Below, piece after piece: positions 1-13,100 of a DNA stretch of 64,000 nt (position 1 is its first letter; each line of letters begins with the position of its first letter). Source of the DNA: Lepisosteus oculatus (taxonomy: Eukaryota; Chordata; Actinopteri; Semionotiformes; Lepisosteidae); the NCBI RefSeq assembly GCF_040954835.1, contig NC_090711.1, positions 6,827,501-6,891,500 of the forward strand, read 5' to 3'. The notes under the pieces were generated by a model, which did not search any database, was not told the origin of the DNA, and saw only the letters and a list, made by a program, of their open reading frames with translations. A program made the position numbers and the translations under genes.

Positions 1-283
1 CATTTTTGAAGTAAAAAGCAGAAGGTGTTTCCCCTACCTTAAATATACGATTAAAATTGTTCAAATACCATTAATTCATTAAAGAAAGCAGTTATATTGC
101 AAATAAAAATGTATTTATTTCGAAGAGTACGGGAGATTGTGAATCAATAAAGACATTAAAAAATAAGCCGATGTAGTTATTTTGCAAATAAGTAAAGCAA
201 TTAAAATTAAAAATAGATTCTCATTGACATTAAACAAGCCGATCCACCTGGCGCTGCTAGCTTGAACAGCTCTCAGCCCCGTG
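1..283. other. AT-rich left flank, no gene seen
   Basis: The first ~235 bases are strongly AT-rich with short A/T runs and no open reading frame of note. I see no splice signals, repeat units or RNA gene. The composition changes near 240, where it becomes GC-richer and leads into the CCAAT-box cluster. Confidence 0.5.
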
Positions 284-438
284 ATTGGCTAAACCCCCGA
301 ACAGTCCGGGCAGCGATTGGGTGAAGAGTGAGAATCGACACTCTGATTGGGTAAAGCGCCACAGCGGAAGTTCTGTGTGTACCGTGTGTGCTGTATGAGC
401 ACGCTGGATATACAGTAACACATCCATTGGTTTCCAAT
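284..438. promoter_or_regulatory. Cluster of CCAAT boxes (candidate NF-Y promoter)
   Basis: Inverted CCAAT boxes (ATTGG) lie at 284-288, 316-320 and 346-350, each in a GATTGG context, so the first three are 32 and 30 bp apart. A further ATTGG is at 426-430 and a CCAAT at about 434-438. Three NF-Y-type sites on one face of the helix at about three turns' spacing is a common proximal-promoter arrangement (histone, MHC class II and cell-cycle genes). No TATA box or first exon could be tied to it, so the gene it would serve, if any, is unknown and may lie left of the window. Confidence 0.4.
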
Positions 439-589
439 TATTGATCAAGGCGCACTGAGGTCAAAACTGAATAGCAGACACAGAATGTCATGGCATCCAC
501 AGCGCGTTCACGACTCCGATAACCTGTCACGATAGAAGTGCGCATCACGATCACATCACGATACCCATTACGACTGGCGCATAACAGTC

Positions 590-1290
590 AAGGCGCCACA
601 TTAAGCATATATATCGCGATGTGACATACCCGGATAAAACGCCCCCGCCCCCATGTCTCGACATGGAGCCCACATGTCGCGATATGGCGTTCCCCGATTA
701 AAAACCTACTCCCTTGTCGCGAGACTGAGTACACTTATCGCGATATGACAAACGCCCCCCGCGCCCATGTCGCGATATGAAAGGCCATATATCGCGATAT
801 GGCATGCCCCGCGAAAACCGCCCACCCCCATGTCGCGACATGAAGCCCGTATATCGCGATATGACATACTCCGTCAAAAGTGCCCCGCCCCATATCGCGA
901 CATGAAAGGCCATATATCGCGATATGACATGCCCAGCTGAAAACGCCCACCCCCCATGTCGCGACATGAAGCCCATATATCGCGATATGACATACTCCAT
1001 CAAAAGTACCCTGCCCCATATCGCGACATAAAAGGCCCTATATCGCGATATGACAAACCCGTCAAAATGCCCCGCCCCCATGTCACGACATGGAGTCCAT
1101 ATGTTGCAATAGGACATACCCTGACAGGATATGCTGAACCTTTATCACGACACAAAGTCCATATATCGCGACACGACACATCCTGTCTGTCTATATCCTG
1201 TCCTGATATGAGACAGTGCCAGGGTGGCATGGAAGCACGGCACCAGTCGTGATATACATTGCCGCGATATACATGGGGTCCCTTTTTATG
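590..1290. repeat. CpG-rich tandem satellite with TCGCGA palindromes
   Basis: The core (about 735-1075) repeats every 62-63 bp. The motif TATCGCGATAT recurs at 790, 852, 915, 978 and 1041. Each unit carries two palindromes with a TCGCGA centre, one ATATCGCGATAT-like and one TGTCGCGACA- or CATATCGCGACATG-like, about 21 and 41 bp apart. Alternate units differ (GAAGCCC then TACTCC, versus GAAAGGCC then GCCC), so the true repeat is a dimer of 125-126 bp. Degenerate units flank it on both sides, from about 590 and to about 1290. Because 63 is a multiple of three, several frames stay open through the core; those ORFs are by-products of the repeat. Confidence 0.85.
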
Positions 1291-1640
1291 ACATGCTGCG
1301 GAGGTCTTGTCGCCATGGTATCCCACAGTTACGCATTTGGCAACAGCGTGTCACGGTAGGGAAAGAAAAGGAAAACGTGCCTTATAAAATAAAAACCATA
1401 GATCTTACAATCACGGTGATTTTACATACATTAAAACCACAGGTTTATGTCATAGATGGTTAACTTGTTGTCTTGCGTCATGTCTTGGGATTATTCACAT
1501 GTAACGAGGCTCATATGTTTATGGATATTGATTGTCTTTGAAATGTTAAGGGTACGAGCTAAACTGTAACAGAGCGCTGTAACTCGGCAGACGGGGTCAC
1601 TGGAGGTAAAAGTCACCGTGCATGGTCAGGTGATCACCGG

Positions 1641-1852
1641 AAAAACAAGGCGTTATATCTCGGGAACGAAAGCAGCAAACGTAGCACTAACGAATGAGAC
1701 CGGTTTGGTTTTCCTACGACATTGTAGGGGAGCTGAGTAATGTCACGACAGCGAAAAAACAAGGCGTTATATCTCAGAAACGAAAGCCGCACAAACGCGA
1801 CTTTTAACTGCACAAACCGGCAGACGTAGCACTAACGAATAAGGTGGGTTTC
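1641..1852. repeat. Imperfect direct duplication
   Basis: Copy 1 (about 1641-1713) and copy 2 (about 1754-1852) both contain ACAAGGCGTTATATCTC, then AACGAAAGC, then GTAGCACTAACGAAT, in the same order. Copy 2 has an extra ~25 bp between the last two blocks. The copies start about 113 bp apart. No protein or RNA is recognised. Confidence 0.75.
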
Positions 1853-2834
1853 ATTGTTTGTGCTGTCTATAGTTGGGGGGACAACGTCACGGAGCTTTTA
1901 CCTTGCCTTTAAATATTCAGCGGACTTGAGCATAACATACCAAAGAACGTGCACGTATGGGCTCCAGAGGTTGGAGTTACAACAGGTCATAAAACTTGTG
2001 TAAACATAATCGCACATGCACATGCCAGTCGATTCTCCAGCAGATATCCCACGGATTCAGAATGAAATGTTTTATCTTGTTCCGTGGATGCTGACAACAC
2101 AATCCCTGCTGCTTTACAAGGCAGGCATTAAACAAATTGGTACAATAAAAGTAGGAATGATTGAACTACAACGCGATATTTTAACCTATTTTCATACAGG
2201 ATCCTTAGAAAGCATATCATGTCTCCAGGGGATATCTGTCTTTCAAACTTACCACACAGAGCATCTGCTATTGGGCACACTTGCCCTGCCATGTTAAAAC
2301 GTTCATCAATACAATCAGCTTACCCAGCCAGTCCATCGGCTGGCTTAATAAAGGGAGCTCTTTGAAGATCTCAACGTCAACTTCCAGAACAGGCTGCCTA
2401 AGTAACCCTATACGACGTTATTTAAAGAAAAAACAGCAAAACTGACTCCCCCTGTCTGGTGTTATTCCCAGAGGTTTTGAGTTGATGCACACTAGCATCA
2501 ACTGTTAAATCATGTTTGGTCGTTAATATTCAAGCATATTTTCTATGAAAAAGTTGTTTGTTGCTTCCTCTGTGGAAACTATGGACACTCCCAGATCATT
2601 TAAAAGACTGAGTTTTACCCCATTATTGTTAGGATGGAGGCTGACGATCTGAACCTGCTGCAATTTCACGATGGATTCCACACCCCTTCAAACATTTCCT
2701 GTAAACTTCAAGTATTCAAGAATTTGCACATTCTTCTACTCATTTTAGGCTTCACAGCATAACATGACAAGAGCACCCAACTCTGTCCCATTCGCGTTTG
2801 GTGCGACATACAAAACAGAAACACAAGAAGGACT
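1853..2834. other. Unannotated intergenic stretch
   Basis: No gene is supported here. A 93-codon ORF at 2016-2297 on the plus strand matches nothing I recognise and has no splice or promoter context, so it is not called. The stretch ends at the inferred cleavage site of top1. Confidence 0.45.
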
Positions 2835-4107
2835 TTAAGTTGTAGGATTTTATTTTTAAATAACCTACATTGACAAAATAGGCAAAAAAAACATGATTGA
2901 AGGCTAAGACAAAAGTTGTTAAGCCAGTAAGAGATTAAAATAATAAAAGCGGCTAATTTCACTAACACTGCTTTCTAAAAACAAAAAAGAAAAACAAAAG
3001 GTCCAGAATAAAATTCATGAAGAAAATTCACATTAAAATTTTCTTTAAAGTTTTTCAATCTTTACACAAATACAAAAAATAAAAGCCCTAAAACTGTAAC
3101 TCACTAGATTACTTTTTTTTGGCAAAGTTGATATCCCTCACATATTTTATCTGACCTTTTGGGGAAAAAAACAAATCCATGCCCACCCTACGATACAATA
3201 AAATAGTTTTTTCTTCAAGTAACAGATAAGGGAGTTGTTGCTTTAGCCTCTTAAAACAGTCTTCAGAAATAAAATTAAAACCGAAATGCAGGACTCAGAA
3301 CTATGTGGACACTCGGGATACTGGGGGATTGCTATCTACTGCAAAATAAAAAACAAGTTCACATTTACACTGAAAACAAAAGAAATTCCCTGATAGAAAC
3401 TGTGAAAAAGAAAAAAAAATTCACATTCTGTCTTCTAAAAGAGTAAAATAGTTAAGAAACTGTTTTCTCCAGTATCCGTGCTAAATTTCACCGATTGAAG
3501 TCCACACAGTTCTAAGTTCAGTTAAAATTAACACTAAAACATCACGCGCTCTCCCATCCACACACAGCTTTTGTGGTCAGCAATTAAAAACATTATTTCA
3601 ACCCAAAAGGACTCTTTCATTGTTGACATAGGTGTAGCTTAAGGAATTCCTTGATTTTTCTATTAAAATATAGAAGTTATTGAGAAGTCCAAGGGCTATA
3701 AACAGACTGATTTTTTTTCTTTTTTTTAATACAGTAGCTATAAGACCACAGAGTTCAAAGGCTGCAAGGTCGTGACCTCGCAGCTGAGGGATCAGCCAGT
3801 TTTAGTGAAGGGTCAAGTCATTGTGCGCTGCATCGCGTCTTGGGGTAGGGAAGGAGGGGGACAGGAGATCTGACAGATCTGCTCACGTTGTCTTCAGCTG
3901 CAGATTTTAAACCAAGACACTTCCTGCTGACCTCCGAATCCCCCCTCCCTCTGACCCCTGACCCCTGACCCTAAGGCCTACCGTGATCCCTGCACCTTCC
4001 TCTCTCCCTTTTTGCCCCGTCCTCATTTCCTTGTCAGGATGACCAGCGTGGTGGAATTAGTTATGCTATAAAACAAATTAAAAACGGAATAAAAACCGCA
4101 AAGGGGA
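2835..4107 (-). other. top1: top1 3' untranslated region and poly(A) signal
   Basis: The stop codon of top1 is at 4108-4110. Downstream on the minus strand runs about 1.27 kb of AT-rich sequence without a long ORF, ending near a canonical AATAAA at 2849-2854 (read as TTTATT on the plus strand). The length is close to what I recall for the mammalian TOP1 3' UTR. Earlier poly(A) signals could also be used, so the end is an inference. Confidence 0.6.
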
Positions 4108-7100
4108 TTAAAACTCAAAGTCATCATCTGCCATGTCGATGGCCCAGGCAAACTTCTCCCGCTGAGTCTTGTTATAGATCTTCTCGACGGGCACACCCCA
4201 CTTCTTACACCTGCAAGTAAACGCGGGAAAAACACAATTTGAAAAATTGAGACAAAGCAGGCAAAAGGTTAGTTTTGCTTAAGAAAGGGCATCTCAAACT
4301 TTTCTCTCCTGCCAAAATCTAAAATAATTAGATACCTTCCTGTAAATGTAATGAGAAATACTTGATTTAACCCCCCCCCACCCCCAACTAGAATTATGGT
4401 AAAATAAGAGCTTGTTTCAATTAAAATAACCATTTAATGCTGTAACAAGCTACATTAAAATTAAAAATATACTCCAGGTCTTTGATCTCCAACACAGAAC
4501 TGAAAAAAAAACATGTCACTCGAGAAATCATTTTGAGTGTCTTTTCAATCACCATAGCGTCTAGCCAGATCTACACCTTTCAAATTCTGCAAATCAGAAA
4601 ACAAAGCAAGGAAAAAAAAAAAAAGAGTTCAATCTTAAACCTTAACTCTGAACTACCTGTCTGACAGCAAGCGATCCTTTGTGCAGATCTGTCACCAGAT
4701 AGAAGTGTTTCAGACACAGGATCTTAGCTTCCTCTTACCATGCTACTGAGATGCGTGGGTCCAGGTAGTTGAGCTTGGATGTGCCCAGAGCAATCTGCTT
4801 GTTCTCCTCGCGGTCCGTTGCCTGAACTTCAAGCTTCATTAACTGCTCCTCTATTCTCTGAACGGCTTTCTTCTTGCTCTCTACAGCCCTTTAGGAAGAG
4901 ACAGTACAACAGGAGAGCTGGTGAACTCCCCCGGTCCACTGACCAGCCTGCCCTGCTGATGCTTCTTGCGGCTTGAATACTCACTTTTTGGACTTCTCGT
5001 CTCTCCGTACTTTGGCGTCAGCCTTGGCACTCTTCAGTTCCCTCCGCGCATCGGACAGCTGATCTTTCTTGGCATCAATCTGTGACGAGCAAGAAGGAAT
5101 GGGATCTGTGAGGAATGGCCAGTTGGCGCCAAGTCAGCAGGTTTCACTTCAAGTAATGAGGACTATTAGGCCTTCTGGTTCACTTTAGATCATGCTAGTA
5201 GTTCAATACCATACAAATATAGGAACGTTAAATTGACTTATTTACATCTGTCCGTAATGTAACCCCCGGCTAAATCTGGAATAGAGAATGCCATTCCAGG
5301 AATCTGTCAGATTAAGAAGAGTTTTAGTGTTCATCATGTGACTAGAACTTCAAGTTAGTCCACATTAGGAATGCTGACACCAGCAGCAAAACATGAAGAG
5401 GCAAAAGCTTCTTAAAGGGGATTTATGATTATTCTGTCATTAAACATGCTAAAACAATTAAAACAATGTGGTAATGTAAAAGTGTATTAAATACAAGCTT
5501 ACTCCTGTTCTTTCCCTTTGATTTTCATTCCATAGTGTGCACCATCGATGGTCAAGAAAAGCATCTAACAGTGTGAATCAGAGACTTAATTTTGAAAGCA
5601 TTACATTTAGTTACTCTTCTCTCAGTTCAATATCTCATGCATTTTACACCTGCTGCTGTGGAGTGAACTATTTTATGTCCTTCTAGTTAGATGTGGACAT
5701 TTTGGTTCTACAGATGGTGACACACCTGCACAATTAACACCACATTTAGCAGAAAAGGCGACTGCCTTCATGGTAAGGAGTTAAAATTTGAATTCTCTTC
5801 ACCTACCAAAAGTACTAAATCATGAAGACTGAAAATCAAGGGACAAAGGGGTGGAATGTAGAGATGCATATTTGCTATGATAATGTGTTTAAAGGAGAGA
5901 ATAATCAGCTCTTGAAATAGCAAACACTTGCCACCCCAAACCTACACACCAAGGTGTACTTTAAATAGTCACCCATTTAAAATGGGTGTTCTGCAAACTC
6001 ATGAAAGACTTGGCTGGCCACCCTAAAACATAGCCTTCTGAAACTTGTCATCTCAGTGGTCCACATGCACCCTGCAGCATAACAACTTTCAGTGAAGAAG
6101 GTGACAGAAAGGATAAAGATCACATTACCTTGGTCTACAGTTTACTGTCCCTATGAAAATACATCTCATTCAGTAACACTTTTTTTCTTTTTCTGAAGCA
6201 GGACTGGTTGTGAAGTTAATGGCCTTTTTAATTGCACACTGCCAGACCCACCTGGAGTGCACAATGCGTTCTAAATACAAACACAGACATTTTAATCATG
6301 CTACTGGCTCATCTTTCAGGAGAAACACACAACTATCACCCCACTGGAACCAGCTTCAAATCCCCTCTCTGTACCTTTGACTGCAGGTTCTGCATGGACT
6401 TCTCAAAGGTTTTGGGTGGCGCTCTTTGATGGTTACATAGGATAGCCACGGCCCTGTTAGCTCGGTTGTAGGATAGGATCTTAGCAGGGATGTTTTCATC
6501 AGCTAAAAAAAACAAAAAGAGCCTGTTAGGACTGAAGCTTCTTGTGGTGAGGAATCCAACTGATAATTTCAAGGAAAGCTGTATTCTGACATTTCCTCAA
6601 GAAGCAAATTCCTCACAGAAGTATCAGGATGTTGGAAAGTATTGAATTGCCTGCAACGTGGATAAACTGAAGCACAACTTCAATGACCTACCAACCTCAT
6701 AGCGTGAACCTTGTTTGAACTATTGAGAAATCTAAGTTGCCTTTTTGTCTACACTGTCCATTTGGGACCACTAAGTGGAGCTGAAATTATCGATCCACAA
6801 CCCATGTACCTCTCCAATACACCCCCCGAATATCAGAGCCTTTTGTGACTTGACAGACTGCAAGCTCCACAGGGCCTTACAGAAGAGTTCACAGCAGCTG
6901 GAGGAGCAGGGCAGCTCCCCCATCAAGCACCTGTCAAGGCCCAGGGGCCACTGCAGGTCGTGACCCTGCCGGACACAAGTTAACCCAATCCAGGTGGCTC
7001 TCAGCCCGCTGCGTGCACTGCTGGGGAAGCCCTGGGCACTTTCAGCAGGTCATCATGCTCTCCAAGTCAGAACAAACTGGGGGATCCAAACCTCTGTAGT

Positions 7101-10100
7101 CGTGCTTTTAAAAATACCTCCACCACAGCAATACAGTAGTAGGTACACCACACGGAGTGCTGCTCCTGGTCAGCTCTCACCAGCTGACTTGGCTGAAAAC
7201 CCCGGAGGAAGAAGGCCGAGTCAGACTTACGAGTCGTGAGCTCCTTGAGCTGCTGCTGCAGAGTGATGGAAGCGTTATAGGTACGGAACACTTTGGCTGT
7301 GAGTCCGTCCATCAGCTCCTGAAGGTGCTTGTTCAGAATGGAGGTCTAGGATAAAAGAAGACCATAAAACTGCTGACTCTGGGGTGGAAAACCCACAAAT
7401 TAATGCTCTATTGAGCACCTTGTCTCTACCCACAGGAACCATGCTCCCGCACCAGTGCTGGAGAGGCCAAATGGTGACTCCAGACTGTGAAGTAAACCAC
7501 TAGATCCTGCAGCCTTTTAAGACATCAGTGTGGAGAACCACAATCTAAGGCCTTAGAAGAAAGCAATAATTTGCAAGCCTGTACTAAACAAAAAATAATC
7601 ACGCGATCACCATATTATATTGAATACCAGTTATATGCACTTCACGGTTTATACCAATCATGTTATCTTCCTTTGGTGAAAATCAGTGATAGCATTCACT
7701 TTGGCGACAGATTCTAGTGCCAAGTTATTTTACTGCAACATCTGTTACAATTACACTCCAAGGAAAATGCTTTCAGTAGCTATGTGTGCATGGGACACCC
7801 TCACACAAAGAGACTAGACCGTTTTATACATGGATACCTCCTTACATTGAGACGGTCAAAGAGGTCATCTTCAGGTTGCTTGTTCTCCATGAAGAGCTGC
7901 AGATTCTTGAAGACCTAAGAGGGAAATAATTCAGAAATTCTGTACTGCACTCAGCAACCAAACAAAACTTACTACCACCACTGTGTAGTCAACTGTCGCT
8001 CTACAGACAAGATCAAAATTATTCTCTCGTTTAGCAAATGTCTGTAGTGAATCTACTGCATCTGTGAAGATGAGGCCAAGGGAGCTGGCCGCAGTGAGCA
8101 ACACAACCCACAAGAGGGAGCCAGCTCCTTTCCACTGCCCTCTGGGAATTCCTCACAGGCATACAAAAATACCCCGATTGCAACACGCGCCCGAGGACAG
8201 GCCAGTCACAGAAGTACAGCTGATGAGGTAGGCAGGCACCAACACGTACGTCAGAAGAGACTGATAACGTGAAAAGGGAGCTCCCAAGGCACTGACGTCA
8301 ACCGTTCTTAAAGCTCACCTTACGAGGATATAGAAAACAATTGACAGGTTACACCTGCCATTTCCCACCCACGTACCAGGAAGTTAGAAAGTATTGAATT
8401 GCCTGCAACTCGGCTATACAACTGAAGCACACAATCAATAACTTTCCGTACTCTTACAATATGCCCTCACCTCAATCCTGCACTTCCCAAACCCTAGGAG
8501 GCAAAAACGAAGTTTCAAGTATCTTTTGTTGTGGTGCTCCTGTGTCTTTCACTCAATTTTTTTTTACCTCTACTCTACTGCTATAACTGTCTAATTAGTG
8601 TTAACTTTACTATTGCATTAATTCTAACATTACTATGAGGTTTCCCTTGTATAAATAATACATTAGTACTAGGGCAGCCAACGGTCTACTGCAGCCATCG
8701 ATGAATTCTTCACCAAATGAATGAAAAACATTTCCCTCCTGGTCTCAAGCCTAAAGATTTACACTGGCAGCGTCACGCTTCAGCAGCAGTTTAGGAGTGG
8801 AAAACAAGCTCCCCCCTCTCTTACCCTCTTCTCCACAGGAACCTTGTTGTAGTAGCGGATGGAGTCCTTTCCCAGGAAGTCGAACTCCACCATAAATTCC
8901 TGGCCATCCAGCTCGGGGTGCAGCTTGATGTGCTCCACTCTCAAGGAGCAGCAGCCCACTGTGTCCGCCGTCTCCCCCTCCTCCTTCTCGTTACCTGCTC
9001 TCAGCGCCAGCTGGGACGGAGAAAGGCGCTCGTTAAAGCCCTGCACTGCAGAGAGACTCGCAGTGCGCCTGCGTGCCAGAGACAGGCAAGAGTATTGATG
9101 GCTTGATGGGTGTTGGCCTTGGCACGTCCGCAAAAAGGAAGAAGTCTGCGGATGTACCACCATCCAATCAGGACAGATTCCACGCAATCCAGAAAAGGAC
9201 GTTTTCCCCATGACAATTGGTCCGTCGTGGTATTTCAAATCCCTTTCCTTTCACACGTATCTCAGTGAGTGTCGAACTGTGGGGACACCCTAATAACCTG
9301 AAATATTCTCCTTGGCAGGCCAAGATGTTAGCGAACTGTAAATCTTCGCTGCCAAACGGTTCCTCTATACCTGGGCTCGCAGTGAAAAAACAAGGCTGCA
9401 TCTATCTACAAGGTGACAGCAAGATTTCTCTACATGGCTGTAGAATGAAACCTGCTGGACTTCGCAAGTCAATCTTGAAAACCCATGATTATGACTTTCA
9501 GAAGTGCCAAAGTTCCTGAATCGGGAAGAGAAGCTTCCTGTGCAAATTCCCTTTGTCTTTCGTCTGTGGGCGGCTCCAGTGTAAAAAGTATGTAGTTAGA
9601 GCTAACCTCAGAATACAGTTTGGATGATAAATGTGCTCACCTTGTCTATAAAGTAGAGGGCAACGGCTCTCTGACGGATTTTCATCTCCTTGGACTTCCA
9701 ATCCTCCCGGTACTGGTTCCGAATCCGGTCCACACACTTCTTCAACCTCCGCGCCGTCTCATACTTCTGCCAGTCCTTCTCTCCCTGAGGGAGCAGAGGG
9801 GACAGGCACCTGAGCATTCCAGCGCACCAACAGGGAGCATGGCCCCGAGAGGCATGTGTCCACACGGACACAGCAGCACCTACTTGGAGGAACGGCTGCT
9901 TCGGACTTCTCCAACGCGAATCAGCTGTTTCCCCTATTGTCATCTGTACGTTTGTGCGTTTCTTGGACGTAACTTGACAGCTTTTAAAAAAGCCCTACTG
10001 CACAAATTCAGACGCAAGTCCAAATTCCTAGAAATACAAACTAGCACTAAAAGCAGAACAGTTCGAATTCTGTATTGCATCAAAGCCACAAGCCACGACT

Positions 10101-13100
10101 TTCCAATGTACCTTGATCCTGGAGCTGGGGTTCAGCATGATGTACTTGATGGAGCCCTGAATGTTCTCCGTCCAGGATACCAGCCACGTCACCTTGTTGT
10201 CATGACGCACCTCCTTCCACTTGGTACCGGGAGGCGGCTTGGGAACTTTGGAGTCCCTGGAGACAAAGAGGCACGAATTGGAGGTAGCTCCTAGAGTTAA
10301 CCTTGCACTCCCGCCTCAAATGCACCATGTGCGGAAATATAACACTCTAAAGTTAAAATATTCTTTTAATTCTTTTAATAAGAATTTTGAAAGTTTGAAA
10401 GGCTTGGTAATGCATTGGTCAGCAGAACTAAAGCAGTTGACATGGGCTTGATTACCTCCCAGGAAAGTATTATTTTATTGCTGATAGACCAACAAAAACC
10501 TCCACGCCGTCTTTTGTCAGGTACTACAGGTCAAGATGCAGATCTATAAAATTGCTCCTCTGAAGGCACAGACTAACTGCAGTCTAATGTAAACCTGAGC
10601 CACTTGATAAGTTATAACATTTTCGCTTTTCACCATGTTTCAAATTCATCACCAAATCCCAAGCAAAACATTTCCCCCTCTGCCTGCCTGCCCCTCCACA
10701 AATGGCATTCCCTTCAAGTTTTTTAAAGCAAAGGACTCCCACAATAAAGCCCTACTACGACACCACAAGTACAGTGCCGTAAAGACATAACCACACTAGC
10801 AGCAGTACTCGACAACCCCCAGCAGTACAGATCCCAGAAGTAGAAAGCTCCATAAACAAAGGCCAGTATCCAACGATGCTGGGAATGGAGCACGGGTGTC
10901 CTGTAGAATCTCCATTGCAGTTTTAGGCAGAATAAAGCCAAAGGCGTTTCTGCTGCTATGAAAAACCCAGATTGGAGTTTTGGAAACCCTTTGATCTTCA
11001 AAAACTAACAATATCTCATTATCTAAAGCACTGTCTATAGCTATAGCACCTAATCAGCAAAGCACAAAAAAAGAAAATAAAATCTGGGTCTCGTACACTG
11101 GGGGTGGGGGTGGGGAACTGTAAATCAACTAGAAGCCAAGTTTGTACTGTTCCAAGAAATCTCCGTCGATAATATTAACTATCATTTGACAACAGCTAAA
11201 TGTTTGTACGAAACAGAAAATCAAGAAGACAGTTCTTTAGTTTGCCTCTAAAACCTAGCCGATTATACAGTGGGAGCAGAATCAGACTTCATACGTGGAT
11301 ATTCCAGGCTAGCTAACATTCCCTGGGTGCTGTACAGTCACTGCAGCTCCCCCAGCACCTGGACACACACACACACACACGTGAGCGCTCACTTGCTGCA
11401 GTTGATGATGATGTCCTCCGGCCGGATGCGCCTCTTCAGCATGCCCATCTTGGGGTGGTCCCCTCGGCCCCGAAACAGCCCCGGGGGCTCGATGCGGAAG
11501 TTGGCGATGCGCTCCTTATGGTTGTCCATCACACAGTAGCCGTACTCCTGCAGGATTCGCTCATTCTCCTCTTTGATTTGCTACAAGAGAAGTCACTTGC
11601 CATGACTTGGATGTATTTTTCGTCAGCACTTCCCCCACTATGCTCTAAAAGGTCTTGTAATGTTAATTCTCTTGATGTATCCAAGGTTGTTTTACACATT
11701 CGAGGACTTTACAATAGCCCGTAAAGGCAACAGAACTATTTTTCCTAGTAAAAGCGCCAACTTTCAAAACCAAACATGGTTACTCTTTAATTCATCGTCC
11801 CTATCAAAGCACGAGCCTTGAAAGGCACAAGAGAGCCTGTTCTGCACTTGGCAGTATGGGTACGAACACCAGCGTGCCGAAGACTATCTTCTGTGTCCCG
11901 AAAACCAGCACCCACAACACTGCCAGCTGAAGGCCGCAGCGTGAAATTCCTCAGCACGTGGGAAGTGATATGATGCCTCTGCAAATCAGTCCAACAGGCT
12001 GCGTTTCAATATTTTCAGATAAGGTTTGTCTACATGGAGACAAGAGGGGCTTCTCCTACCCTACAATCAGTCCTCATTCTGAGTTTCAATATTTTCAAAT
12101 AACATCCCTTTAAAAGACACATTTGTTGGGCTCTCAGTTATTTAAAGCTGCCCTCTCCACCCCATTTGATAAAAAAACGTTCAGTTTTTTAACCAGCTTA
12201 AGCGTAGAAGCACGTTCCTTTGGATTCCTACTCCCTGATGTACCGAAGCTCACCTGGAAAAACCCAGCTACATTGCCCGTCTCCACACTGAACACTCGCA
12301 CATGTGGAGCCAGGCGTGCACACTGGGTAGCCTACGCACCTGCTTCTCTTCTTTAGTCATCTGTTTCTTGGCCTCAGACTGAGCCTTGAAGTACTCGTGC
12401 ATCTCTGTGAAATTGCACTTATTCAGGTCAGTGATAATGGACTTCTCCTCAGGCGTCATTTCCTGGGGCACAGAGACAAAGATCCAATTACTCTTTCGTT
12501 TAAGCCACCGAAAATTAACCTGGCCGCTGTCAGCGACGACAACCGACGTGACCTCACATCACCACCCAACTTCACCACTTGAAAATAATGGAACACAAGA
12601 AGACTGAAAATGATGCTCAGTCATTCAGCTTTTCCCTCTTTATAATTGCCACTTACTGCAAAGGTCAATACCTGTTCAACAACTGTGATATACAAAATGA
12701 ATGTATATATATATAATTACAAAGTATGTGAAGACGGACAGTACTGGGGAGTAATTAGTTACTAAAACACTAAGGAGCTGGAATACCGATTACGTTTTAA
12801 ACATTAACCTCCCCTGTGCTACACATACAGTGGCTTATCAATTTTGAGAAAGGCAAACGCATTCCTGTAAAAATACAATTTGTGCGCTTTAGGCACAAAG
12901 CAAGTGTAGAACAGCCACTTCTCATCCTTTTTACCCATTTTAAAAGACGAAACATTTTAACCTTGAATGTTATGTTGGAAGACTTAACACACTTCCTTGA
13001 AAAACAAAAAGATTTCTGGAGAAAATTCCTCCCCGCTGGGAAGGATGCATGCAGGGAGGGAGGGTGGAACACTCCCAGTCAGAAACTTTCCCCAATCTCC

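Noticed and set aside
698-1326. Overlapping ORFs of 94-139 codons on both strands with repeated ISRYM-like peptides
   Set aside because: They are translations of the 63-bp satellite, whose period is a multiple of three. The peptide repeats mirror the DNA repeat and no start or promoter context exists.
2016-2297. 93-codon plus-strand ORF
   Set aside because: No recognised family, no splice or promoter context, and ordinary length for chance in this composition.
9620-10294. 224-codon plus-strand ORF
   Set aside because: It lies opposite top1 exons 13 and 14 and their intron. It is a shadow of conserved minus-strand coding sequence.
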